Part shown: one piece after another, positions 46,666-57,720 of the stretch
Position numbering within the stretch: the stretch's first letter is position 1
How the letters are laid out: every line of letters starts with the position of its first letter
Assembly (NCBI RefSeq): GCF_003144395.1
Contig: NZ_PENZ01000049.1
Span: forward strand, 377 to 64,376
DNA: 64,000 nt
Source: Proteus faecis
GTDB lineage: Bacteria; Pseudomonadota; Gammaproteobacteria; Enterobacterales; Enterobacteriaceae
Direction: 5' to 3'
Made by a program: the position numbers and the translations under genes
The notes under the pieces: model-generated
Database searches by the model: none
The model's input: only the letters and a program-made list of their open reading frames with translations
What the model was told of the DNA's origin: nothing

Positions 46666-48948
46666 TTAATTTTGAGATTGAGCCTGAGCTTCAACAACCG
46701 CTAATGCCACCATATTCACGATACGACGTACTGATGCTATTGGCGTCAAAATATGAGCAGGCTTAGCAACCCCCATTAATACTGGCCCTACAGTCACACC
46801 ATCAGAGCTCGTTACACGTAGTAAATTATAGCTAATACGTGCGGCTTCCATTGTTGGCATCACTAACAAGTTTGCAGAGCCTTTTAATGGGCTATCTGGC
46901 ATCACATCACGACGAATAGATTCTACTAATGCTGCATCTGCATGCATTTCACCATCAATTTCTAATTCAGGTGCACGTTGTTTGATTATCTCTAATGCTT
47001 TTCTGAGTTTGATTGAAGATGGGCTATCAAATGAGCCAAAGCTTGAACGAGAAACCAACGCAGCTTTTGGCTCAATACCAAAACGACGAATAGTATTAGC
47101 GGCCATAATCGTAATATCGGCTAGTTGTTCTGCCGTCGGATCTTCATTGACGTAAGTGTCTGTAATAAAGGTATTACCGCTTGGCAATAACAGGGCATTC
47201 ATTGCCCCTGCTGTCTCCATTCCTTCACGTAAACCAAACACATTTTTGTAGATTTCAAAATGTTCAGAATAGCTACCCACTGTACCGCAAATCAGACCAT
47301 CTGCTTCACCTCTGCGCACCATAATGGCGCCAATAAGTGTTGGATTGCCAATCATTGCACGGCGAGCTTGCTCTTGTGATACACCGCGACGCTTCATAAT
47401 TTGGTGATATTCTTGCCAATACTCTTTGAAACGTGGGTCATTTTCATTATTCACCACTTCAAAGTCTTTACCCGCTTTAATATGTAAACCCAATTTCTGA
47501 ATACGCATTTCAATTACACTAGGGCGACCAATTAAAATTGGTGTGGCTAATCCTAATGTGACTAATTCTTGTGTTGCATGCAGGACACGGTTTTCTTCCC
47601 CTTCTGCTAACACAATACGTTTTTTCTCTTTTTTCGCTTGAGAGAAAATAGGCTTCATAAATAAGTTTGTTTTATAAACAAACTCATTAAGGTGTTCAAT
47701 ATAAGCAGAGAAATCTTCAATTGGACGTGTTGCAACACCAGAATCCATTGCTGCTTTTGCAACAGCTGGCGCAATTTTCACAATCAAACGTGGATCAAAC
47801 GGTTTTGGAATAATGTATTCAGGACCAAAAGAGAGCTCCTGATCACCATAGGCAGAAGCAACTTCTTCGTTTTGTTCAGCTAATGCCAATTCGGCTATCG
47901 CATGAACACAAGCAAGTTTCATCTCTTCATTAATGGTCGTCGCACCAACGTCTAATGCACCACGGAAGATGAAGGGGAAACACAATACGTTATTAACCTG
48001 ATTTGGGTAGTCAGAACGTCCTGTACAGATAATTGCATCTGAACGTACTGCTTTCGCTAACGGTGGTAAAATTTCAGGTTCTGGATTTGCAAGCGCGAGA
48101 ATCAGTGGGTCTCGTGCCATTTTTTTGACCATTTCTTGCGTTAATACACCGGGCCCTGAACAACCTAAGAAAATATCAGCATTATTAATAACATCATCTA
48201 ATGTACGAGCGCCGTTATCTTCAATCGCATAAGCAGCTTTGGTTTCTGCCATATTAGCTTCACGTCCACGATAAATAACCCCTTTAGAGTCACATACTGT
48301 GATGTTTTCGCGTGTTAACCCTAAAGCAACTAATAAATTCATACACGCAATTGACGCGGCACCCGCTCCTGATACCACTAATTTTACTTTGCTAATTTCT
48401 TTTTTAATAATACGCAAACCATTGAGAATAGCGGCTGTAGAGATAATCGCTGTACCATGCTGATCATCATGGAATACAGGAATATTCATTTTCTCACGCA
48501 GCTTTTTCTCGATATAGAAACACTCTGGTGCTTTAATATCTTCGAGGTTAATACCACCAAATGTTGGCTCTAATGACGCAATAATATCAACAAGTTTATC
48601 AGGATCTGTTTCATTTACTTCGATGTCAAAAACATCAATGCCAGAAAACTTCTTAAACAAAACGCCTTTACCTTCCATCACAGGCTTACCAGCTAAAGCG
48701 CCGATATTTCCAAGTCCAAGTACCGCAGTACCATTTGAAATCACTGCGACAAGGTTACCTTTTGCTGTGTAGCGATAAGCAGCAAGAGGATTTGCTGCAA
48801 TTTCTAAACAAGGAACGGCGACGCCTGGTGAATAAGCTAATGCTAAATCACGTTGGGTTATGAGTGGTTTTGTTGGTGTTACGGTGATTTTGCCAGGTAC
48901 GGGAAATTCATGAAAATCTAGAGCGCTTTGTTTTAATTTGTCTTCCAT
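46666..48948 (-). CDS. maeB: NADP-dependent malic enzyme with phosphotransacetylase-like domain
   Basis: A 760-residue enzyme converting malate to pyruvate, CO2 and NADPH. The N-terminal malic-enzyme half (about 1-430) has [11 protein letters not shown], the acid-Lys motifs of [12 protein letters not shown], and the nucleotide-binding [16 protein letters not shown]. The C-terminal part (about 430 on) is phosphotransacetylase-like ([18 protein letters not shown]). I chose the ATG at 48948, which has AAGGA 7 bases ahead and matches the E. coli N-terminus (MDDQLKQS versus MEDKLKQS); the frame opens 2 codons earlier. Confidence 0.97.
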   Translation of the reverse strand: MEDKLKQSALDFHEFPVPGKITVTPTKPLITQRDLALAYSPGVAVPCLEIAANPLAAYRYTAKGNLVAVISNGTAVLGLGNIGALAGKPVMEGKGVLFKKFSGIDVFDIEVNETDPDKLVDIIASLEPTFGGINLEDIKAPECFYIEKKLREKMNIPVFHDDQHGTAIISTAAILNGLRIIKKEISKVKLVVSGAGAASIACMNLLVALGLTRENITVCDSKGVIYRGREANMAETKAAYAIEDNGARTLDDVINNADIFLGCSGPGVLTQEMVKKMARDPLILALANPEPEILPPLAKAVRSDAIICTGRSDYPNQVNNVLCFPFIFRGALDVGATTINEEMKLACVHAIAELALAEQNEEVASAYGDQELSFGPEYIIPKPFDPRLIVKIAPAVAKAAMDSGVATRPIEDFSAYIEHLNEFVYKTNLFMKPIFSQAKKEKKRIVLAEGEENRVLHATQELVTLGLATPILIGRPSVIEMRIQKLGLHIKAGKDFEVVNNENDPRFKEYWQEYHQIMKRRGVSQEQARRAMIGNPTLIGAIMVRRGEADGLICGTVGSYSEHFEIYKNVFGLREGMETAGAMNALLLPSGNTFITDTYVNEDPTAEQLADITIMAANTIRRFGIEPKAALVSRSSFGSFDSPSSIKLRKALEIIKQRAPELEIDGEMHADAALVESIRRDVMPDSPLKGSANLLVMPTMEAARISYNLLRVTSSDGVTVGPVLMGVAKPAHILTPIASVRRIVNMVALAVVEAQAQSQN

Positions 48949-49503
48949 CTTCATATCCTTTGTATCAATAGGGTAAGGGCTTCGTTAGTATAATGGTAAT
49001 GGAGCGTTAAATCATGACGGCTACGACACTTTTTTCAAATTAGTAAACTCGATTTATTAAAAACAATTAATACCTAGTTATAGGTATATTATTAACACTA
49101 TTTAATTTCATCGATGTAATAAACTCGAACAGAAAAAAGACAATATTTGTTTATTATTTACCAGATATTAAATTAACATTTAAAATAATTAAAATTTTTA
49201 TATAGTTAAAAAAAACAATAACTGTTTTCACTTATTGATTATTTTTAATATAGACTCTCTTCTGTACAACTCATTGTAACTATAAAGATTTTATAGAATT
49301 AGAATTTTTGTTAGTCTTTTCGGTTATTTTCTTTTTTACCCGTAACAATAATTGGTGTAATATTGCCAACCGTCAATTTTATTTTCTTATTGTTTTAATA
49401 AGATGTCTGATTCTAATTTTTATTCCTCATTTGGAATTTGCTTTTTTATTTTCTGCGATTGAAAAGATTACGCACATTATTATTTTTTTTAGGGAGAGGG
49501 GTT
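48949..49503. other. AT-rich divergent intergenic region
   Basis: About 550 bases between maeB and the NarP-like gene. Open frames here are hydrophobic shadows without ribosome-binding sites. The end holds the regulator's leader with a GGGAGAGGGG ribosome-binding site. Confidence 0.5.
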
Positions 49504-50127
49504 ATGCCTAGCTACTCAATTATGATAGTGGATGATCACCCTATCATGAGATATGGATTACGGCTATTGTTAGAAAAAGACAAGGATTTTGTCGTAGTAA
49601 GCGAAAGTGGCAATGCTCAAGAGGCTGTAACCGCTGCAAAACAGTTAAAACCAGATTTAATTATGATGGATTTAAATCTGCAAGGGCGTTCAGGTATTGA
49701 TATTATTCGAACACTTCGTCGCTCCGGATTAACATCTTATGTTCTTGTTTTATCCGTTTCTGATTCACGTAATGATGTTTATGCTGCATTGGATGCTGGC
49801 GCAAACGGTTATCTTTTAAAAGAGTGTGAATTAGACATGCTATTACTTAGCCTACGCAAAGCGGCTGTTGGGCATCCCGTTTATAGTGAGCGAGTGTGGC
49901 AATATATTCAACTTAGGCAAAACTATTCTGATCCACTTTCAGCGTTGACTAAAAGAGAGTTAGATGTTCTTCATGAAGTGTCTGTTGGAATGAAAAATAA
50001 ACAAATTGCTGAGAATTTATTTATTTCTGAAGAAACAGTGAAAGTTCACATTCGTAATATTTTAAAGAAATTGCAAGTCACGTCCCGTTTAGCTGCTAGT
50101 CTTATTCTTATTAAGCATCAGTACTAA
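49504..50127 (+). CDS. narP: NarP-like response regulator
   Basis: A 207-residue NarL/FixJ-family response regulator with an intact receiver: acidic pocket IMIVDDHPIM, phosphoacceptor D in MMDLNLQG, Lys in YLLKE. The C-terminal LuxR-type HTH is LTKRELDVLHE, then ETVKVHIRNILKKL. It follows E. coli NarP throughout, so nitrate/nitrite control of anaerobic genes is expected. The start at 49504 is set by the GGGAGAGGGG ribosome-binding site and the NarP N-terminus; the frame opens 22 codons earlier. No sensor kinase is adjacent. Confidence 0.88.
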   Translation: MPSYSIMIVDDHPIMRYGLRLLLEKDKDFVVVSESGNAQEAVTAAKQLKPDLIMMDLNLQGRSGIDIIRTLRRSGLTSYVLVLSVSDSRNDVYAALDAGANGYLLKECELDMLLLSLRKAAVGHPVYSERVWQYIQLRQNYSDPLSALTKRELDVLHEVSVGMKNKQIAENLFISEETVKVHIRNILKKLQVTSRLAASLILIKHQY

Positions 50128-50132
50128 ACGTT

Positions 50133-50157
50133 TTACCCCGACACAAGGTCGGGGTAA
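50133..50157 (+). terminator. Hairpin after narP-like gene
   Basis: TACCCCGAC (50134-50142) pairs with GTCGGGGTA (50148-50156) 6 bases past the stop. It is stable but lacks a T-run, so factor-independent termination is uncertain. Confidence 0.5.
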
Positions 50158-50206
50158 TAAGATATATCGCTTTAATATTCCATTTAAATCTATATCAAAT
50201 CATGTA

Positions 50207-50767
50207 TTACTCAATCGGTACTGGATAACTCAATACTTTAAAATGGTTGCCAGGTAATTTTTCGATGTTTAGCTGATACAACTCTCGATTTATTCCATTA
50301 ATCACAATATCAAGTTCACTAAAGGCGGATTGTATTTCTTCATTGGTTGCCCATGCTGGAATACCTCTCACACCATAATAAAAATAAATTTTACTTTTAC
50401 CTGAGTCTATTGGCTGAATTTCTTTTATCTGACTAATGAAAAGGTGTCCATAACAGAAGTCTTGATAAGGTTGCCAAGCTTTACGCCCTTTTTCACTAAG
50501 ATTAAACACCCATTCTTCTCCATTTTCGGTTTGTTCAATCAATCCAGCTTCAACTAATGCATGCATTCTTTCTAATACCCATGGTGCATCATCTTCATTG
50601 CTGTAGACAGGCCATTTCCCTTCGCCCAAACACAATAAATAATCACTGTTAAAAAAAGCCTCTAAGGCTATTTTATACTCATCAACTTTTGGGTCATCTT
50701 TTTCTTCATCAGCCCAGCTAAAAGAAGAGAGTAAAAGCAATATAAGACTCAGTGAAATACTTTTCAT
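50207..50767 (-). CDS. Exported protein of unknown function
   Basis: A 186-residue protein with a Sec signal peptide (MKSISLSLILLLLSSFSWA, then DEE) that I do not recognise. The mature part is acidic, with two cysteines (LLCLGEGKW and DFCYGHLF) and a middle part (ALVEAGLIEQ, then FNLSEKGRKAW) resembling a winged-helix-like or lipoprotein fold. I chose the ATG at 50767 over an in-frame TTG at 50782. Divergent from yffB. Confidence 0.65.
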   Translation of the reverse strand: MKSISLSLILLLLSSFSWADEEKDDPKVDEYKIALEAFFNSDYLLCLGEGKWPVYSNEDDAPWVLERMHALVEAGLIEQTENGEEWVFNLSEKGRKAWQPYQDFCYGHLFISQIKEIQPIDSGKSKIYFYYGVRGIPAWATNEEIQSAFSELDIVINGINRELYQLNIEKLPGNHFKVLSYPVPIE

Positions 50768-50973
50768 ATTTTCTTTTACCAACGGAAATCTTTATTCGTA
50801 TTTATATTACCCTACGCTACACAATTCGTTACACTAACGTGACAGTTTAATATCCGATATATTTTATAATGTAAATAGGATTTTTCACTACACCAAAAGC
50901 TGTTATTTTGGAATTGTATAACACTCATTCTCATCAATACTAATATTACGTATTGTCATATAAGGAAAATATC

Positions 50974-51345
50974 ATGTCCACGACAAACCTGACATATACC
51001 ATGTACGGCATAAAAAATTGCGATACCATCAAAAAAGCGCGTAAATGGTTAGATGATAATCACATTCCTTACGCATTTCATGATTACCGCAAAGAGGGTT
51101 TGACGGAAGCATTATTACGCACCTTTACAGAAAATTTAGATTGGCAGACACTTGTGAATAAAAGAGGAACAACTTGGCGCCAATTATCCGATGAAGAAAA
51201 GAGTGCAATCACTGATGTTACCTCTGCAATCTCACTTATGTTAGATAAACCTGCCATTATTAAACGCCCTATCCTTGTGTCATCAGATAATCGCTTTATT
51301 GTTGGTTTTGATGTCAATAATTATTCCACCTTTACAGGAGCTTAA
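50974..51345 (+). CDS. yffB: ArsC/Spx-family protein YffB
   Basis: A 123-residue thioredoxin-fold protein of the ArsC/Spx family: [16 protein letters not shown] with the single Cys of YffB. Its biochemical role is unsettled (glutathione-dependent thiol reductase proposed). It lies directly before dapE with a 5-base gap, as in E. coli. Start is the ATG at 50974, with AAGGAAAATATC ahead; the frame opens 7 codons earlier. Confidence 0.9.
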   Translation: MSTTNLTYTMYGIKNCDTIKKARKWLDDNHIPYAFHDYRKEGLTEALLRTFTENLDWQTLVNKRGTTWRQLSDEEKSAITDVTSAISLMLDKPAIIKRPILVSSDNRFIVGFDVNNYSTFTGA

Positions 51346-51350
51346 TTTTT

Positions 51351-52481
51351 ATGTCCTGTCCTGTTATTGAGCTTGCACAACAACTGATTTCGCGTCCATC
51401 AATCAGTCCTGATGATCAAGGTTGTCAACAACTGATTATTGATAGGCTTGTCCCTCTTGGTTTTACTATTGAAAGAATGCCTTTTGGTGAAACTGAAAAT
51501 TTCTGGGCTTGCCGTGGTGGTGAAGGTGAAACGCTGGCTTTTGCTGGTCATACTGATGTTGTACCAACAGGTGATCCTAATTTGTGGGATAACCCACCTT
51601 TTGAACCATCTATTCGTGATGGCATGTTATATGGGCGCGGAGCCGCAGATATGAAAGGCTCGCTTGCTGCAATGGTTGTAGCGGCTGAACGTTTTGTTCG
51701 CTCTTATCCCGACCACCGTGGACGACTCGCTTTTTTAATTACATCAGATGAAGAAGCAAAAGCTGCTGATGGTACGATTAAAGTCGTACAATCTTTAATG
51801 TCGCGAGGTGAACGCCTCGATTATTGCCTTGTCGGTGAACCTTCAAGTCAACATCATTTAGGCGATATGGTAAAAAATGGTCGTCGAGGCTCAATAACAG
51901 CAAATTTAATTATTCAAGGTGTGCAAGGTCATGTCGCTTATCCACACCTTGCAAAAAACCCTATTCATCTTGCCACCCCTTTTATCCAAGAACTCGTTAA
52001 TACTGTTTGGGATGAAGGTAACGAATTTTTCCCTGCGACCACAATGCAAATTGCCAATATCCATGCCGGTACAGGCAGTAATAATGTGATCCCCGGTGAG
52101 CTATTTATTCAATTTAATTTCCGTTTTAGTACGGCTATTACAGATGAAGAAATTCGCCAACGTACAGAGGCGTTATTACAAAAACACCGACTTCACTATC
52201 AGTTGGAATGGTCTTTATCTGGTCAGCCTTTTATTACTGGGCAAGGAAAATTACTTGAAGCTGTACGTTACTCCGTTAAACATTACACCAACTTAGAACC
52301 GGAACTCTCCACCAGTGGAGGGACTTCTGATGGTCGGTTTATTGCCCAAATGGGCGCGCAAGTTGTCGAGTTAGGCCCCGTTAACGCAACAATTCATAAA
52401 GTTAATGAATGCGTTAATGCCGCAGATTTACAACAACTTAGCCGAATTTATCAGCGGGTTATGGAGCAACTTATTTTATGA
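51351..52481 (+). CDS. dapE: Succinyl-diaminopimelate desuccinylase
   Basis: A 376-residue M20-family zinc enzyme that cuts N-succinyl-LL-diaminopimelate to LL-diaminopimelate and succinate in lysine and peptidoglycan synthesis. Metal ligands and catalytic acid: [35 protein letters not shown], the E in LVGEPSS, and H in NATIHKVNE. Length matches E. coli (375). It overlaps the next gene by 4 bases (ATGA). Confidence 0.97.
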   Translation: MSCPVIELAQQLISRPSISPDDQGCQQLIIDRLVPLGFTIERMPFGETENFWACRGGEGETLAFAGHTDVVPTGDPNLWDNPPFEPSIRDGMLYGRGAADMKGSLAAMVVAAERFVRSYPDHRGRLAFLITSDEEAKAADGTIKVVQSLMSRGERLDYCLVGEPSSQHHLGDMVKNGRRGSITANLIIQGVQGHVAYPHLAKNPIHLATPFIQELVNTVWDEGNEFFPATTMQIANIHAGTGSNNVIPGELFIQFNFRFSTAITDEEIRQRTEALLQKHRLHYQLEWSLSGQPFITGQGKLLEAVRYSVKHYTNLEPELSTSGGTSDGRFIAQMGAQVVELGPVNATIHKVNECVNAADLQQLSRIYQRVMEQLIL

Positions 52482-53146
52482 TAACGCCTTTAATGTTAAC
52501 AGGCCGTTCTACCGACCATTTAGTCACTTTATCCGGTCAGCATCGCTTACAATTTAATGCCACTAAGGCTTTTTTAGCATTACAACAACAAGCCACAAAA
52601 GCGGGTTTTAAATTAATGCCTGCTAGCTCTTTTCGTGATTTTAATCGCCAATTAGCAATATGGAATGGAAAGTTTGAAGGCTCTCGTCCTGTTTTAGATG
52701 CACAAAGTCAGCCAATAGATATTCATACATTATCAGAAGGTGAACGCTGTATTGCGATTTTAAAATGGTCAGCATTGCCCGGTGCAAGTCGTCATCATTG
52801 GGGCACTGAGATTGATATTTATGATCCTTTTCGTTTACCTGCAGGCCAGTCATTACAATTAGAGCCTTGGGAATACGAGGATGGTGGCTATTTTGCAGAG
52901 CTTAATGAATGGTTAACAGAAAATATGTCAGCGTATGATTTTTATCGCCCTTTTACTCATAAAGAGAGCAATATTGCTTACGAGCCATGGCATATCAGTT
53001 ATTGGCCTCTTTCTCATGAAGCGTCTCTTGCTTATACACCTGATATTCTAAAATCTGTGTTAGAAGAAGAGAATATTTATGGTAAACAGTGGCTTTTAGC
53101 TAATCTTGACGAGATATTTGCTCGTTACATTGTTTTGCCTGAATAA
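52478..53146 (+). CDS. M15-family D-alanyl-D-alanine carboxypeptidase-like protein
   Basis: A 222-residue M15B-family zinc peptidase (VanY-like). Zinc-ligand motifs are [13 protein letters not shown] (H and D) and YEPWHISYW (H), with the SSFRDFNRQ substrate-pocket segment upstream. No signal peptide is evident, so a cytoplasmic role (e.g. LdcA-like peptidoglycan recycling) or non-classical export is possible. Translationally coupled to dapE. Confidence 0.85.
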   Translation: MITPLMLTGRSTDHLVTLSGQHRLQFNATKAFLALQQQATKAGFKLMPASSFRDFNRQLAIWNGKFEGSRPVLDAQSQPIDIHTLSEGERCIAILKWSALPGASRHHWGTEIDIYDPFRLPAGQSLQLEPWEYEDGGYFAELNEWLTENMSAYDFYRPFTHKESNIAYEPWHISYWPLSHEASLAYTPDILKSVLEEENIYGKQWLLANLDEIFARYIVLPE

Positions 53147-53148
53147 TG

Positions 53149-53532
53149 TTATTTTTCATATGGAGCTTCTTGTTGATCATTAACAGGAAGTCTCCACATA
53201 AAGATCAATAAACAGACTAAAATTACCAGTAATATTATTCTGACCCAAAGCATAGACACTAACCACAGTGAAATTGCAAAGGTAATTAAGATCACTAAAA
53301 TAGCTTTAGGCTTTGCCCCTTTAGGCATAGCGCGATAAGTTTGCCAATATCGTAAATAAGGACCGAACCAAGAGCGATAAAGTAACCAATAATGGAAACG
53401 CTTTGACGAACGAGAAAAACACCATGCAGCAAGTAATAAGAAAGGTGTAGTAGGTAACACAGGCAAAATAACACCTAATGTGGCTAATCCAACACATAAC
53501 CAACCTGCTATAATCAGTAATATCCGTTTCAT
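53149..53532 (-). CDS. ybaN: DUF454 inner-membrane protein YbaN
   Basis: A 127-residue membrane protein with about 3 hydrophobic segments. LPVLPTTPFLLLAAWCFSRS, then LLYRSWFGPYL are the YbaN/DUF454 hallmarks, and the order of segments matches E. coli YbaN. Function unknown. Start is the ATG at 53532, matching E. coli; a TTG opens 5 codons earlier. Confidence 0.88.
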   Translation of the reverse strand: MKRILLIIAGWLCVGLATLGVILPVLPTTPFLLLAAWCFSRSSKRFHYWLLYRSWFGPYLRYWQTYRAMPKGAKPKAILVILITFAISLWLVSMLWVRIILLVILVCLLIFMWRLPVNDQQEAPYEK

Positions 53533-53630
53533 GCTGTGTTTTTCCAACCTATGCTTTATTGCGTTATTTTATAGAGCAAATAAAAAAGATCCTCATTCTC
53601 AACAACAATTTTAAAATATAAGGCTTATTT

Positions 53631-53840
53631 ATGCACTGGTTTGCTAACTATTGGTGGGTAATTTTAATTCTTTTAATAGGAATTATTATTAACGCTATTA
53701 AAGATATGAACAAAATCGATCCTAAGCAATTTCTTAAAAATAAGCGGAAATTACCTCCACATCGTGATTTTAATGATAAATGGGATGATGAAGATGATTG
53801 GCCTAAACAAAATCAAAACAAGAAGGATGAGAATAAGTAG
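53631..53840 (+). CDS. ypfN: YpfN-family (UPF0370) small membrane protein
   Basis: A 69-residue protein with one N-terminal membrane segment ([16 protein letters not shown]) and a charged tail ([11 protein letters not shown]). It matches E. coli YpfN (66 residues) and its position. Its 3' end overlaps the convergent tmcA by 38 bases. Confidence 0.88.
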   Translation: MHWFANYWWVILILLIGIIINAIKDMNKIDPKQFLKNKRKLPPHRDFNDKWDDEDDWPKQNQNKKDENK

Positions 53841-55851
53841 ATAACCACTGTTGATAACGCGATGTTAATTGAGCATCTTTTTCAGCCATTAATCGCGCAC
53901 ATTGCTCTCTTAATTGCTTGGTTAAGACTTTTTTTCCTGATAAAGAAAACTCAGCCACACACTGCTCAACTGATTTATTGTCTACAAAAAAAGCCACTAA
54001 TAACGGATAGCGTTGCTCATAACCGACCAAAAAGTTAGCAACACTCTCATAAACAGTAAGAGCTGGACGATGAGCAAAGGCAAAACCTGCCATCATTAAC
54101 CAATTGTCTTGTGCTGTCGCACTATAACTTGGTATTAACTTATCCGCTAAGCGGAGCTTTGTTTGCAGTTCTATCTGCTGATATTGCAAAGCAAAGGCAC
54201 TTAAAGACGAGCGCAATAATTGTTCGCCTTTTTCAGTCAGTGGATACATCGCCATTGCGGTGTAACATCCACTACTTGCCTCTTTATGTACCCCTAGTCG
54301 TACTATTTGAAAACCACATTGCATCCAAAACTGCGCTAATGTCTCAGTGTAACCAAAGCTCACTGAAAGATAATCAATCGCCTGTTTGTGACTCTCTTTT
54401 ACAATATTAGCAATCAAAGTTGCGGCAATTTTTTGGCGTCGATATTGAGGTAAAACAGCGATACGACTAATACGCAATGAGTTTAAACACATTGCATCAG
54501 GTATTAAACCATAAGTGACTAATGATTGAGCAACTAGATTACCTCTAGGCCGACGAATACCTAACCAAACATCGTGAGCAAGTTCGAAAGGTAATCCCCC
54601 TTCTTCGATACACCACACAGCACCTACAATCTTGTTATTGATTGATGCTGACCAATAACGCTGTTTCTGACCATCAAGTAAACGTCGTAGGTCAAGTGGT
54701 GTTGTTCGATAATGCGCACTAGTCAGTAACTGATAAAAATCATATAGATGTGAAATATTATTATGCCAATTTCCTTGAAGCTGGTGAATATCGACATCAC
54801 CTTGTTGCTGACAATCAAAATTGTATTTCGGCTCATCAAGCAATAACAACTGATTAAGCCAATTTTCTAATGGGCAATCAGTAGCCCAACGAATGGGGGT
54901 TTGTAATTGATAGGTACGCAAATTAGGAATGTTGTCTCCTAATTTCAGCATAAAACCTCGCCCAGTTCCTTCATAACCTTGTACTGTAGTTGTCATTAAT
55001 ACATTAGGAAAATAACCACACAGCGCTTCTAATTGTGCAATGGGCACAGAAGCAGCCTCATCAATAATCAGCCAATCACTTTGAATTTCGTTATTTATAC
55101 ACAGTGCTAATAAATTATCAGGAGAATAAAATGAAATAGCTTTACTGGTGTGTGCAGATAAAACATCTGTGCTATTTTTAGCAGGCGCACATACCAATAC
55201 ATTTCCTTGATATTGCTCGATAAACATTCCTGCTAAAGCTGATTTTCCTCGGCCTCTTGGTGCAATAACACTCGAAATACCAGATGTCGATAAAAGCAAT
55301 TTGTCTAAAATAACTTGCTGTTCTGCTGTCGGTTTACCCTGTGGAAGCGCCCAAGGTTTAGCTTTTTCAATCAATGTAGGTAATTGAAATGGCATGGATT
55401 GTTGCCATAGCATCACTTGCTCATCACCTAAAGTGATATTTTTTAACCATGCTATAAAATTTGGTGTTGAAAGCACACCTTGAGCATCATTCCAGCGCTG
55501 ACTATCGTTATCGATATAACGATCCCAACTTTCAATCTCAGGTAGGCATAAAATCAATATACTGCCTGCTTTTAATGTCCCCGTTAACATAGCTAAAGCA
55601 TCAGTATTAAATCCCTCATTAGCATCAAAAACAGCATGTAAGAACTCACGCCCTAATAGACGAATAGCTTGTTCAGGTAACAAAGCATCAGGCTGATTGG
55701 AAGAAATTGTGACCCAATCACCTTGGCATAATTGAGTAACTTGCTGGATCAGCGCAGTTTGCCATGCCGGTTCCCCCGCTAATAGTAGTAATTGGCGTTG
55801 CCCTAATTGAGCTAATTTTTGCTGATATTGATGTAAATGGGAAAATGACAC
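53803..55851 (-). CDS. tmcA: tRNA(Met) cytidine acetyltransferase
   Basis: A 682-residue enzyme that makes N4-acetylcytidine at position 34 of elongator tRNA-Met. It has an ATPase/helicase-like module (Walker [11 protein letters not shown], Walker [11 protein letters not shown]), a GNAT acetyltransferase domain ([20 protein letters not shown]) and a C-terminal tRNA-binding part. Starts at a GTG 2 bases after the yeaL-like stop, so the two are coupled. Confidence 0.95.
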   Translation of the reverse strand: MSFSHLHQYQQKLAQLGQRQLLLLAGEPAWQTALIQQVTQLCQGDWVTISSNQPDALLPEQAIRLLGREFLHAVFDANEGFNTDALAMLTGTLKAGSILILCLPEIESWDRYIDNDSQRWNDAQGVLSTPNFIAWLKNITLGDEQVMLWQQSMPFQLPTLIEKAKPWALPQGKPTAEQQVILDKLLLSTSGISSVIAPRGRGKSALAGMFIEQYQGNVLVCAPAKNSTDVLSAHTSKAISFYSPDNLLALCINNEIQSDWLIIDEAASVPIAQLEALCGYFPNVLMTTTVQGYEGTGRGFMLKLGDNIPNLRTYQLQTPIRWATDCPLENWLNQLLLLDEPKYNFDCQQQGDVDIHQLQGNWHNNISHLYDFYQLLTSAHYRTTPLDLRRLLDGQKQRYWSASINNKIVGAVWCIEEGGLPFELAHDVWLGIRRPRGNLVAQSLVTYGLIPDAMCLNSLRISRIAVLPQYRRQKIAATLIANIVKESHKQAIDYLSVSFGYTETLAQFWMQCGFQIVRLGVHKEASSGCYTAMAMYPLTEKGEQLLRSSLSAFALQYQQIELQTKLRLADKLIPSYSATAQDNWLMMAGFAFAHRPALTVYESVANFLVGYEQRYPLLVAFFVDNKSVEQCVAEFSLSGKKVLTKQLREQCARLMAEKDAQLTSRYQQWLSTYSHPSCFDFV

Positions 55852-55853
55852 AG

Positions 55854-56306
55854 CTAGGATTTACCGATTAACAATGAAAGAATACCTGCTGCAATTAATG
55901 GCCCAACGGGAACTCCTCGGAAAAGTGCGACACCAATGACAGTTCCTACTAATAAGCCGGCAACCGTCGAAGGCTGGTTATTCATTAAAGAAACGCCTCG
56001 AGCACCTAACCAAGAAACTGCGATACCTATTGCAATTGCTAGCAGTGATTTCCAGTTTAAAAATGAGTTAAGCACTTCTTGCCCTGAAATACGCCCAGTT
56101 GCAATGGGGGTCATTACCCCAATAGTCAGAATTAAGATCCCGATGGTCATACCATATTTTTCAACAACAGGAAAATATTGATTTAGCGGCGTAATTTTAA
56201 TCACTAGCAAAGCAAGCATTGCTAGCGTTACAGTCATATTATGACTAATAATGCCAAGTCCGGCGAGAACCAGCAAAATTAATAGTGAGGGATCAACGTT
56301 ACTCAT
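55854..56306 (-). CDS. yeaL: DUF441 inner-membrane protein (YeaL-like)
   Basis: A 150-residue membrane protein with 4 hydrophobic segments, of the DUF441 family (E. coli YeaL, 148 residues): [10 protein letters not shown], then [20 protein letters not shown]-type C-terminus. Function unknown. In E. coli yeaL is not in this neighbourhood. Here it is coupled to tmcA. Confidence 0.82.
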   Translation of the reverse strand: MSNVDPSLLILLVLAGLGIISHNMTVTLAMLALLVIKITPLNQYFPVVEKYGMTIGILILTIGVMTPIATGRISGQEVLNSFLNWKSLLAIAIGIAVSWLGARGVSLMNNQPSTVAGLLVGTVIGVALFRGVPVGPLIAAGILSLLIGKS

Positions 56307-56367
56307 ATTTGTTCCTAAGCCTTTCGCTTTATAGCGTTAATTATCTTATAGTTACCGACGAATGGTA

Positions 56368-57252
56368 TTAGTTCAAAGACGAAGAAGCAAATGTATCGCA
56401 AGATTTGATGCTACCACTGTTATAGCCTCTCATAAACCAAGTCTTACGCTGTTCTGCCGTGCCGTGTGTAAAGCTATCAGGCACGACATAACCTTGCTGT
56501 TGTTTCTGTAATTTGTCATCACCGATCGCTTGTGCCGTTTTGATCGCAGTTAATAAATCGCTTTCGTCAATACGACCTTCACCCGCAATAAAACGTCCCC
56601 ACATTCCAGCAAAACAGTCTGCTTGCAACTCTAATTTTACGGATAAACGATTTACCTCTGCTTTCGAGCGCGCCATTTGTTGTTGTTCACGCATTTGATT
56701 AGTGATACCCAATAAATGCTGAACATGGTGTCCAACTTCATGTGAAATCACATAACCTTGAGCAAATTCACCACCACCACCTAGGTTCTGTTTCATTTCA
56801 TTATAAAAAGAGAGATCTAGATAAATTTTTCTATCCGCGGGGCAATAAAAAGGTCCCATTATTTTCGTGCCTGTGCCACATTGCGTTGCGGTGCTATTGG
56901 TATATAAAACGAGTTTAGGATAGCTATATTGTTTGCCTGCTTGAGCAAAAATAGTTTGCCAAAAATCTTCTGTACTGGCTAAAACAACGCTACTAAAATC
57001 TGCAGCCTCATTATAAAGAGCACTTTGTTGTTCGTTGCGTTGTGGCGCTTGGTTGGTTTCACCGGTTAATGAGTTAAAGTCAAACCCCATAAAACTGGCT
57101 ATCACTAAAATAATAATAACTACAAACCCGTATTTCGTGCGTAATAAAAGTGCAATTAATCCTAATGGGAGATTACCACCACCAGACGCGGAGGAAGATT
57201 GCCCTCTTCTATCTTCAACATTGTCACTTCTCCGGCGATCATTCCAACGCAT
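56368..57252 (-). CDS. ypfJ: Neutral zinc metallopeptidase YpfJ
   Basis: A 294-residue membrane-anchored protein with the zincin motif HEVGHHVQ (H-E-x-x-H) at about residues 170-177. Its N-terminal part is MRWNDRRRSDNVEDRRGQ and one membrane segment (FVVIIILVIASFMGF). Matches E. coli YpfJ; substrate unknown. Same position relative to tmcA and purC as in E. coli. Confidence 0.92.
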   Translation of the reverse strand: MRWNDRRRSDNVEDRRGQSSSASGGGNLPLGLIALLLRTKYGFVVIIILVIASFMGFDFNSLTGETNQAPQRNEQQSALYNEAADFSSVVLASTEDFWQTIFAQAGKQYSYPKLVLYTNSTATQCGTGTKIMGPFYCPADRKIYLDLSFYNEMKQNLGGGGEFAQGYVISHEVGHHVQHLLGITNQMREQQQMARSKAEVNRLSVKLELQADCFAGMWGRFIAGEGRIDESDLLTAIKTAQAIGDDKLQKQQQGYVVPDSFTHGTAEQRKTWFMRGYNSGSIKSCDTFASSSLN

Positions 57253-57517
57253 AACTTATCCCCACAGTTTAAATAGATGACTTTAGCTTTATAATGAACA
57301 AATTTATCACTTGATTTGAGATAATAACAAAAAAATTGCAAACACTATCCTCTATTTTTTAAGAGCAAGATAATAGAGGCTATCAAAGTAAAATAGCGCT
57401 CGTTATCACCTCGAAGAAATGAGCATCATAAAGAATTAAAACTGCTTTCTTAATGATTTCATAATAGAATTCTTATATCTTGCTTCTGTTCTTCTTTACT
57501 AATAAATAGATATTTTA

Positions 57518-57673
57518 ATGACTCGAACTCAACGTTTGTTCACTTTATTGCAGATTTTAAAAGAGAATCGCTATCCAATAACGGCAGAAGTTCTGGCTGA
57601 TAAATTACAAGTACGTTTAATACACTCCCTTTTAAACGTACCACTTAAGACAAAAGGTCAGCTTTTAGGCTGA
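57518..57673 (+). pseudogene. Truncated YafY/WYL-type regulator remnant
   Basis: The first 32 codons read MTRTQRLFTLLQILKENRYP, then ITAEVLADKLQV, the HTH_11 start of YafY/WYL-family regulators. The expected continuation (RTLYRDI-type) is missing: the frame passes into an inverted repeat and ends in the purC terminator hairpin, 51 codons in all. No WYL domain is found nearby. A decayed gene with its 3' part deleted. Confidence 0.7.
57611..57641. repeat. Inverted repeat at the truncation point
   Basis: GTACGTTTA (57611-57619) and TAAACGTAC (57633-57641), 13 bases apart, exactly where homology of the remnant stops. Possibly a trace of the deletion or of a small mobile element. Confidence 0.5.
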
Positions 57674-57679
57674 CCTTTT
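57652..57679. terminator. Terminator after purC
   Basis: AAAAGGTCAGC (57652-57662) pairs with GCTGACCTTTT (57669-57679). Works for purC on the minus strand. Confidence 0.8.
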
Positions 57680-57720
57680 CTAATTACACCATGTTTAACT
57701 TGACGTAATCGTTTGCGTAT

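Noticed and set aside
49308-49511. 67-codon hydrophobic open frame before the NarP-like gene
   Set aside because: No ribosome-binding site, overlaps the leader and start of the regulator in another frame, and reads like AT-rich noise.
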